64,000 nt of DNA. Source: CAYZQH01 sp050300015 (GTDB lineage Bacteria; Pseudomonadota; Gammaproteobacteria; Pseudomonadales; Cellvibrionaceae). The notes beneath the pieces are model-generated. The model had not been told where the DNA came from. It worked only from the letters and a program-made list of their open reading frames with translations, and made no database searches. Below, one piece after another: positions 8,441-14,634 of the stretch. The stretch's first letter is position 1, and each line of letters begins with the position of its first letter. The stretch is taken from assembly GCA_050300015.1 (NCBI GenBank), contig JBNKWZ010000016.1, positions 62,001 through 126,000 of the forward strand, given 5' to 3'. The position numbers and the translations under genes are program-made.

Positions 8441-9079
8441 TTAGCCGCTTTTGCGTACCGCGTCTTGCCACATAGTGGGCAATTGCAGCCCCCTACGAGC
8501 ATGCGCAATTACACCTAAGGCACACAGTGGTCGAATGGGGTGAGCCGAGTTGCCGGGTAGATGAATTTCCAGTACGTCTTTGGGGGCATCGCCCATGGAT
8601 TTTGCCCAACTGCTCACCTTGGATAGAAAGCCAGGTTGGCGTGAGCCGGATTTGGGTAAATTGACCATTACTGTAGCGACTTTTCCCTCAGGGGTAATGC
8701 CAATAAAGTCGCCAGGCTGCAAGCGTATCTTCAGGTTCTTGAGGCGCTCAGGTTGCACGTCATCGGCATAGCGCAGGTCGAACAAGTGCTGCTCGTTTTC
8801 ATCTTTAAACAGGTTGTCGCACATCATGGCCAAGGGATCGCCTGTGGCTTTGTCAAAGATGTTAATGCGGACTTTGCCCACCTGGCTGATTTGTTCGAGC
8901 ATAAAATTGTGCTTGCCGCTTGGGGTGGCAAACTCGGACATCTCGAAAAAGCCATGCTCCATGTGTAGGTCCACTCGGAAGAGCTCATCTCGACGCTGCC
9001 GGATGATATACGAGCACGCGTAATTGGGCCGTGCGTGAGCGTCCGGATTGATCCATTTGCTAACAATGATCGGGTTCAA
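8441..9079 (-). CDS. Conserved-looking protein of unknown function
   Basis: I do not recognise this 212-residue protein. It has no signal peptide or membrane segment and reads as a soluble protein. The N-terminal part is rich in charged residues with an RVDLHMEHGFFEMSEF stretch, the middle has regular beta-strand-like alternation (KIRLQPGDFIGITPEGKVATVMVNLP), and the C-terminus is basic with HARRGLQLP. The GDFIGITPEGKVATV segment resembles a small beta-barrel, but this is only an impression. A CRP-like site lies 38 bases upstream of the start. It is separated from its neighbours and is probably transcribed alone. Confidence 0.7.
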   Translation of the reverse strand: MNPIIVSKWINPDAHARPNYACSYIIRQRRDELFRVDLHMEHGFFEMSEFATPSGKHNFMLEQISQVGKVRINIFDKATGDPLAMMCDNLFKDENEQHLFDLRYADDVQPERLKNLKIRLQPGDFIGITPEGKVATVMVNLPKSGSRQPGFLSKVSSWAKSMGDAPKDVLEIHLPGNSAHPIRPLCALGVIAHARRGLQLPTMWQDAVRKSG

Positions 9080-9116
9080 TGGCGTTACCTTGCATGCTTC
9101 TTTTTAGTAACAGGTT

Positions 9117-9132
9117 TGTGATATGGCTCACG
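9117..9132. promoter_or_regulatory. CRP/Vfr-like site TGTGA-N6-TCACG
   Basis: TGTGATATGGCTCACG matches the CRP dyad TGTGA-N6-TCACA in nine of ten defined positions and closely resembles a second site at 14291. It lies just upstream of the leftward gene starting at 9079 and about 255 bases before the Kef-type antiporter. No test of binding is possible here. Confidence 0.4.
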
Positions 9133-9310
9133 GCTTACCTGTAGTTATATTACGCAATTTTATGTAAGGCCGATGTTTTGTACAAGTAATTTGGGAGGCA
9201 AACCCCAAATTGCTCAAATTAAAACGGGGTGCTGGAAGGCTTTACACTGGCGCCCAGGCCTGATTTTACGTGGAAATTTGCGGTCTGTCACATTTTCTTG
9301 TCAAACTGGG

Positions 9311-9342
9311 TCACCTGATAAAACGGGTGGTTCACCTGATAA
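9311..9342 (+). repeat. Direct repeat TCACCTGATAA, 21 bases apart
   Basis: The 11-mer TCACCTGATAA occurs at 9311-9321 and 9332-9342, two helical turns apart, 45 bases before the start of the antiporter gene. Same-face spacing suits two protomers of a regulator, or the second copy may contain the -10 hexamer. The rest of the 300-base gap before the gene shows no reading frame worth calling. Confidence 0.35.
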
Positions 9343-9386
9343 GCGGCACCATCCGTTTACTGATCTTCCACTGAAGGAGTAGGAAT

Positions 9387-11099
9387 TTGCACACCGGTAT
9401 CCCCTATTTGCACGAGGTTGTGGCTTTTTTACTTACCGTCGTGGTGGTGGTCCCCATTTTTAAGCGTATCAAAGTCAGCCCAATTTTGGGGTATTTGGCT
9501 GTGGGTGCGCTGATTGGGCCCTACAGCTTGGCGATAGTGCATGATATTGACGGTGTGCGCGCGGTGGCTGAGCTTGGTGTGATCTTTTTACTGTTCACCA
9601 TAGGTTTGGAGTTGTCTTTTGAGCGGTTGCGAGCGTTTACCAAATGGATTTTTGGATTGGGGCTGGCGCAAGTGGTGACCTCCGCTCTGGTGATTGGCGG
9701 CATTGCCTATGCCTGGGGCAACTCTTTGGCGGCTGCCATTATTATTGGGTTGTGCCTTGCGCTGTCTTCCACGGCTATGGTGATGCAGATACTGGGAGAG
9801 CGGGGGGAGTTAGCGTCAGCTCATGGGCGAGCGGCGTTTGCAGTGTTGTTGTTTCAAGATTTGGCGGTGGTCCCCATACTGATTTTGCTCACCGTTTTGG
9901 GGGGCGAGGGTGAGAACAGCGTGTGGTTAAGTGTAGGCATTTCACTGCTCAAAGCCGTGGTCACGGTGGCGTTGATTGTGGTGATCGGGCGGTTTGCCTT
10001 GCGCTATTTGTTTCGAACGGCCTCTGCTACCCACAGTGTCGATGTATTTACCGCGATGATGTTACTCACTATTTTAGCGACCTCCCTAGCCACCGAGATT
10101 GCAGGCCTTTCCATGGCGCTGGGGGCGTTTCTTGCAGGGTTGTTGCTGGCGGAGACCGAATTTAGGCATCAAGTGGAGAGCGAAATAGAACCTTTTAAGG
10201 GTTTGCTGTTGGGTTTGTTTTTTATGAGTGTGGGCATGAGCTTGGATTTTGGTATGGCCTTTGAGCGTGGCATCTGGGTGGTGTTGGCCGTTATTGGGCT
10301 TATTGGTTTGAAAACCATGATTACCAGCGTTTGGGCCCGCATGTTTGGCCTGCCCTGGCCGCAAGCGCTCCGCAGTGGGTTGGTATTGTCGGAGGCAGGT
10401 GAATTTGCATTTGTGGTGATTGGTAAGGCTAGCGTCAGTTATCAGTTGATGGACGAGCAAGTGGGGCAGTTCATGGTGGTGGTGGCCGGTATTTCCATGG
10501 TGCTGACACCATTGCTTGCGGTATTGGGTGGCTGGGTAGACAACCGTTTCGATCAGGGTAAGAAGGGACCAGAGCTTGGCGGAGAGGATCACGGCCAATC
10601 CAGTGGGCATGTCATTATTGCTGGGTTTGGACGTGTGGGGCGTGCCGTGGCTGGGGTGTTGAAGGCACAGGCGATTCCCTATGTGGCATTGGATACTAAT
10701 GCTAAAGATGTAAAAGTCTATCACGACCGAAATGAGCCGGTGTTTGTGGGCGATGCTTCAAAAGCCGATATATTAGAGCGTGCTGGGGTGGCGCGAGCGG
10801 CTGCCGTTTTGGTGACCATGGATAATGCCGATGCTGCCAAGGGGGCGGTGGAGGCCGTACGTAGGGGCTGGCCTAACCTCCCTATATTGGTACGCTCAAA
10901 AGATGCAGTTCATGCCGACGAGCTAACGCGCGTGGGAGCCAACATAGTGGTACCAGAGACTTTTGAGGCCAGTCTTCAGTTGAGCGGACACGTGTTGTGC
11001 GCTTTGGGGTACCCCCGTGAAGATGCCAATGCCTGTATCGACCTGGTGCGTAAGCATAATTACGGGGAGGTGCGTGGTGCGCCCATCAAGCCTGCTTAA
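9387..11099 (+). CDS. Kef-type monovalent cation:proton antiporter (CPA2) with TrkA-N domain
   Basis: The 570-residue protein combines an N-terminal antiporter domain of about 12 membrane spans (residues 5-385) with a cytoplasmic TrkA-N/RCK domain (about 405-525) that begins VIIAGFGRVGRAVAG, a Rossmann NAD-binding motif. Family members such as KefB/KefC export potassium in exchange for protons and are gated by ligands bound to the RCK domain. The start is TTG at 9387 with AAGGAG seven bases upstream. The gene converges with ychJ with only ten bases between them. No KefF/KefG ancillary subunit adjoins, so the ligand and exact cation are unsure. Confidence 0.9.
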   Translation: MHTGIPYLHEVVAFLLTVVVVVPIFKRIKVSPILGYLAVGALIGPYSLAIVHDIDGVRAVAELGVIFLLFTIGLELSFERLRAFTKWIFGLGLAQVVTSALVIGGIAYAWGNSLAAAIIIGLCLALSSTAMVMQILGERGELASAHGRAAFAVLLFQDLAVVPILILLTVLGGEGENSVWLSVGISLLKAVVTVALIVVIGRFALRYLFRTASATHSVDVFTAMMLLTILATSLATEIAGLSMALGAFLAGLLLAETEFRHQVESEIEPFKGLLLGLFFMSVGMSLDFGMAFERGIWVVLAVIGLIGLKTMITSVWARMFGLPWPQALRSGLVLSEAGEFAFVVIGKASVSYQLMDEQVGQFMVVVAGISMVLTPLLAVLGGWVDNRFDQGKKGPELGGEDHGQSSGHVIIAGFGRVGRAVAGVLKAQAIPYVALDTNAKDVKVYHDRNEPVFVGDASKADILERAGVARAAAVLVTMDNADAAKGAVEAVRRGWPNLPILVRSKDAVHADELTRVGANIVVPETFEASLQLSGHVLCALGYPREDANACIDLVRKHNYGEVRGAPIKPA

Positions 11100-11109
11100 T
11101 GAAAGACGG

Positions 11110-11577
11110 TTAGCCGGCACAGCATCTTTTGTATTTCTGCCCGCTCCCGCAAAAGCACAGCTGGTTGCGTTGCCATTTGATGTTGGGCAGCTGTTCGCCT
11201 GTGGTGTAGAACCATTGGTGAGTGTGCACAAAGTGTGAGCGTTCGTGCAATTGTTGTATGCCTTGGCGTGCAGTGTCTCTATGCTTAAAAAACGCCACAA
11301 ACTCCACTTCGCCTAAGGCTTCCTCTTGGCTTGCCGAGATCACGTGTAAACCGCACCACTCGGTGCTTTCAAGGGTTTTTGTGATTGTCTCGTGATCACT
11401 GGGTTCAGTATGGGTTGTGGCGATGGTCTCCAGCAGGAACGCAATATTGCCCAATGCAAACGCGCTGTATCGGGCGCGCATCAGAGCTTCGGGTGTGGTA
11501 GGGGGTTGAGAGCCACTGTGGGCGGGCTCGCAGCAGTGGCCATAATCTCTACCTGAACAGCAGGGGCAGGATTTCAT
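11110..11577 (-). CDS. ychJ: YchJ family SEC-C motif protein
   Basis: The 155-residue protein has a Cys-rich N-terminus (CPCCSGRDYGHCCEP) and a C-terminal SEC-C zinc motif (CFCGSGQKYKRCC), which frame an NTF2-like central domain with the conserved PEALMRARYSAFALGN segment. This is the layout of YchJ/UPF0225. The proteins bind zinc through the Cys motifs; their role is not settled. The ATG overlaps the stop codon of the upstream VWA lipoprotein gene by four bases, so the two are translationally coupled, although a functional link is not obvious. Confidence 0.92.
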   Translation of the reverse strand: MKSCPCCSGRDYGHCCEPAHSGSQPPTTPEALMRARYSAFALGNIAFLLETIATTHTEPSDHETITKTLESTEWCGLHVISASQEEALGEVEFVAFFKHRDTARQGIQQLHERSHFVHTHQWFYTTGEQLPNIKWQRNQLCFCGSGQKYKRCCAG

Positions 11578-12854
11578 GGCGCGTCGGCACAGGTGGGTAA
11601 CGCACTGCCGGCGGGTTGCGTCCAGGTGTGGCTCGCTAGGGCGCCATCGCTGACCCTTTGCGTCGTTAACGTAAAGGTATAGTCGCCTGCAGCGAGGGGC
11701 GTTTGGACCCCTAAGGTTTGCTGGGTGACCAATTCTCGTTGCACTTGATTAAAGAGGTCACCTAAAGCGTCGCTGTTACTGCCAAAAAAGTATTGGCCTT
11801 GTCCTAGTTCTGCGATGGCCTTTAGTTCATTTTCATCCACCGCCGAACCCATGCCCATCACGTGAATGCGCAAGTTGGGAACGGTACTGGAGGGATCGCG
11901 AATGTCTGACACGGTGGGTACGGGTGCCAGTCCGAGTTCGTCCCAAAAAAGCATTTGTTGGAGGTTGTCTTCCCCGGTTTGGGTGGCGTTATCAAACCAA
12001 CTGTGGTTGTCTTTACCGTCGGAAAATACCACCAGAACGTGCTGGTCTCGGGCGGCTGCGGCAATGCCGTCAGCGTACCATTGTTCGTGAATACCAATCA
12101 TATAATCCACGGCTTTAAGTAACCCGGTAAAATCGCGGTCGACGGGTTCTGGAATGTTGGCAACATCGTCGATGGTCCAAGCTTCCCCAGCGTTGTTTGG
12201 CTTGGGTTGGTATAGATATTCGTTAAACCACGCCACACCCCAGTGAAATTGGGCTTGGTTTTGCGCCCAGGTGGTTTGCGTGTTGTTCAAAACACTGACG
12301 GCTGCTGCCTTCATGGGAGTGAATGCAGGTGGGGTATGCAGCAGCATGGAGCGGCTACTGTCCAGCAGTAACGTCATAGCCAAGTTGGTACGCAATAACT
12401 CTGAATCCTGGTCAATAAGAGACTCGATATCAATGCTGTCACCATTGACGGTAAGCGCACTATTGAGTGCGGTGGGAACATTGTTGGCATCTACTACGGG
12501 GTCAACGGCAAAGCCATTCTCATCGCGAGCGACAAATTGCAGAATCAGCCGTGTGGCGCCGTTGTTGGGTAGATAGCAGGCACTTTGAGACATCACTTCT
12601 AGCGACAGTACACTGGTTATGCATTGCTGGCCATTCCATTGCGATCCGGAAGTGCAGGTGTTCGGAGCTATACATACGCCGTTGACCAAGGCTTCACCGT
12701 CTTTACAGCTGGGCGTGTTGCCTTTGCATTGTCCTTTTTCCTCGTACTGACCTTCGCCGCAATTGAGACGTGGCTTGGGCTTTCCCCCTTCGCAACCGAG
12801 GGTAAGCAGTGCAAGGGTGGCCAAAAAACCGAGCCTTTGAATGGAAGTAAGCAC
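11574..12854 (-). CDS. Secreted lipoprotein with von Willebrand factor A domain
   Basis: The 426-residue protein starts with a signal peptide and lipobox (LLTLGC, about residues 16-21) and is probably anchored in the outer membrane. A short Cys-rich stretch follows (about 30-80) with repeats of the form C-x2-G-x-x-W/Y-N-G-x-C resembling disulphide-bonded EGF-like or 'putative metal-binding' repeats. A VWA domain occupies about residues 140-370 and begins LLLDSSRSM, with the D-x-S-x-S metal-ion-dependent adhesion site; VVFSDGKDNH is a later VWA strand. VWA domains mediate protein-protein or metal-dependent adhesion. It is cotranscribed with ychJ downstream. Confidence 0.82.
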   Translation of the reverse strand: MLTSIQRLGFLATLALLTLGCEGGKPKPRLNCGEGQYEEKGQCKGNTPSCKDGEALVNGVCIAPNTCTSGSQWNGQQCITSVLSLEVMSQSACYLPNNGATRLILQFVARDENGFAVDPVVDANNVPTALNSALTVNGDSIDIESLIDQDSELLRTNLAMTLLLDSSRSMLLHTPPAFTPMKAAAVSVLNNTQTTWAQNQAQFHWGVAWFNEYLYQPKPNNAGEAWTIDDVANIPEPVDRDFTGLLKAVDYMIGIHEQWYADGIAAAARDQHVLVVFSDGKDNHSWFDNATQTGEDNLQQMLFWDELGLAPVPTVSDIRDPSSTVPNLRIHVMGMGSAVDENELKAIAELGQGQYFFGSNSDALGDLFNQVQRELVTQQTLGVQTPLAAGDYTFTLTTQRVSDGALASHTWTQPAGSALPTCADAP

Positions 12855-13257
12855 AGTGAGTCCTTTTGCGTTGTTCAGTACATTTGAAGGAATTTAAGCT
12901 GGGTACTGTAGGCCGGCAGTGTACTGAATTTACGGGTGCTGTCCTAGGGCCAGAGAGTACGTGTTCGACGATCACTGTTGTGACCCAAAAAACGTCAATC
13001 TAGGTGTGAGGTGTGAGGAATGTGGTTTGGTTCTTCCGAATAAGCGACGAGCAACGACAAATGACGCTTTAGTAGCCGCAATCTGCAGGGCTGGCCCCAT
13101 TTTTCCGTCCAGTAGTGGTAATCAACGGGTGCTGGCAGTCCTTGGTCGAATGTTGTAGGTTGCTGTTTTCAGTATCGCCGCTATCAGCGATGGTCATGGC
13201 GGCGGTTAAGATGGCTATATCGTGCCTTTTCGTCCAAGGATAGACCAAGGAGTTTTT
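12855..13257. other. Gene-free stretch with GTACTG repeats
   Basis: No convincing reading frame is seen; a GTG-initiated frame at 12961 lacks a ribosome site and family resemblance. The left part contains TTCAGTACA at 12874-12882 and its inverted copy TGTACTGAA at 12920-12928, with another GTACTG at 12903-12908. These could be an operator for the leftward VWA lipoprotein gene. Confidence 0.35.
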
Positions 13258-13962
13258 ATGCCGGTACCCTCCCTCCATGATTACCAGTTGCCAGGGGCAT
13301 TGAGTACGGAGCAGGCGGCGCTGTGGACTTTCGCGCGCGTGGCCGAGCAGCGAGACTTGAAAGCGTTACTGTTATTGCAAGAGACGGTGTTTCAGCTTGC
13401 TGAAAAGATAAAGCAAGTGCGAGAGCTTACCCTCGCTGAAAACAGCTTTATCAAAGCTTTATTTGATAACCCCTGGTGGGGCGGCAGTACCTTTGGCTTG
13501 AATCAGTCGCTCTCTTGGTCGGGGCGCCCAGAAGCGCTTAACGTGCAGGGTGCGCAACCGAAGCGTGGCAATGACGACGATGAAAAACAAATAGCCGTTG
13601 TATCAATGTTGCGGCATTTTTTTGAAGGGCACGGTCAATTGTATGCCGCGAACTTAAGGTGCTATCAATCCTCCATTGTGGTCATGGAGGTTGTCGCAGC
13701 ATTTAAAAAAATCATTTATGAGCGTCAGGTGCAAAAAAAGCCTATTACGCGGCTATCTACTCAAGATGGCAGTTTTCTCAACAGTAAGTTTGGTATGGAT
13801 GTAGAGTCTAGTCGGCGCTCACTGAATACGCGCGGCTATATTTTTAGTGATGGCACCATAATGATGGAACAAAAATATACTGGGCTTAACAATTTCAAAA
13901 ACCGCTTCGTGATGGAGGCCTTAACCACCAAAATGGGTCAGATGTATAATACGCAGTGGTGA
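13258..13962 (+). CDS. Unknown protein, open frame ended by a possibly premature TGA
   Basis: I do not recognise this 234-residue protein. The ATG at 13258 is chosen because AAGGAG stands directly upstream; an earlier in-frame GTG at 13222 lacks one. The protein has no signal peptide and no membrane span. It is helical in its first half with a WWGGSTFGLNQSLSW stretch, and basic and beta-rich in the second. After the TGA at 13960-13962 the same frame stays open for 58 more codons with protein-like composition (see next entry). The gene may therefore be a pseudogene with a single nonsense change, an assembly error, or a readthrough gene. No neighbour gives a clue to its role. Confidence 0.6.
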   Translation: MPVPSLHDYQLPGALSTEQAALWTFARVAEQRDLKALLLLQETVFQLAEKIKQVRELTLAENSFIKALFDNPWWGGSTFGLNQSLSWSGRPEALNVQGAQPKRGNDDDEKQIAVVSMLRHFFEGHGQLYAANLRCYQSSIVVMEVVAAFKKIIYERQVQKKPITRLSTQDGSFLNSKFGMDVESSRRSLNTRGYIFSDGTIMMEQKYTGLNNFKNRFVMEALTTKMGQMYNTQW

Positions 13963-14139
13963 ATAAAAGGGCACTTCACTTTCCCGAGCTTTGGCGAAGA
14001 CCCTGTCGATTACGAATTACCCTTATCGAAGGATTTGGCCCTGAAAATCCCTGCAGGGTTTGGAGGGTATTTAGTGGAGCTAGGGCTTGCAACCCCCTTT
14101 GATTACTTCATCTCCTGGGCTGAATCTTATCGTTTATGA
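13963..14139 (+). pseudogene. In-frame continuation of the 13258 gene beyond TGA
   Basis: Directly after the TGA at 13960 the same frame runs on for 58 sense codons, then TGA at 14137-14139. The translation includes FTFPSFGEDPVDYELPLSKD and later GFGGYLVELGLATPFDYFIS, with mixed hydrophobic and acidic residues unlike random sequence. The codon before the TGA is TGG, so a TGG-to-TGA change would explain it. There is no start codon with a ribosome site inside the extension, so it is unlikely to be a separate gene. Confidence 0.5.
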
Positions 14140-14634
14140 GAATGAGTCGTGATGATTTATGCCCAACTTCACTGCGCAATAGGCGAATTCATCGTTTATA
14201 GCCTGGTTGAACGGTTGCCTGTCTGGTTGAAAATAACCCGATTTTTGTCGATTAGGCCCGAGTCATTCTTTGTTTTGGTTGTCTTTTTTCTGTGATGTGG
14301 GTCACGGTATTTGTAGGGTTGTGCTAATGGGGGCGATTTTTTTTGAGCTTCTTAAACCCCCTCCTCAATAGATGCAAACCCTGTCACAATGATTGCGGTC
14401 GTGTGTCACTGTCTCTCGCGGGGGGGGCGTTTAAGATGCAATCGTCGAAAAATTGTATGGGGTGGTGATGCGCCTGTGGGTGCTTTTGCTCAGATTTGTG
14501 AGACTGGTGTGAGCAAGACGTTGCAGTCACAGCACCTCATCAAATGCATTTTATGTTGTGTCCGGTCAACTTAACTTGGCAAACAAAAATGAAGACAATT
14601 TTTTAAAATTATAAGATATTACAGGAGACTTACC
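14140..14634. other. Long upstream region of the poly-serine lipoprotein gene
   Basis: About 495 bases without a supportable gene. It contains the CRP-like site at 14291, an AT-rich run and a G-run, and ends with AGGAGA at 14623-14628, six bases before the TTG start of the lipoprotein gene. A small frame at 14389-14574 has no ribosome site and low-complexity composition and is not called. Confidence 0.5.
14291..14306. promoter_or_regulatory. CRP/Vfr-like site TGTGA-N6-TCACG
   Basis: TGTGATGTGGGTCACG matches the CRP dyad in nine of ten defined positions and differs from the site at 9117 at only two bases over sixteen, with a further G shared at the 3' side. It lies about 330 bases before the poly-serine lipoprotein gene, and a TGCTAAT extended -10-like stretch follows about 25 bases later. 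Confidence 0.45.

Noticed and set aside
10086..10724. A 212-residue minus-strand frame inside the Kef-type antiporter gene
   Set aside because: It overlaps a firmly assigned gene, and its His/Gln-rich composition is that of antisense sequence.
12961..13158. A 65-residue GTG-initiated frame with a CxxC-like stretch
   Set aside because: No Shine-Dalgarno sequence or recognisable family; likely chance.
13960..13962. TGA read as selenocysteine
   Set aside because: No hairpin resembling a bacterial SECIS was recognised after it and no selenium genes are seen; a nonsense change is simpler.
14389..14574. A 61-residue plus-strand frame before the poly-serine lipoprotein gene
   Set aside because: No ribosome site and low-complexity composition.
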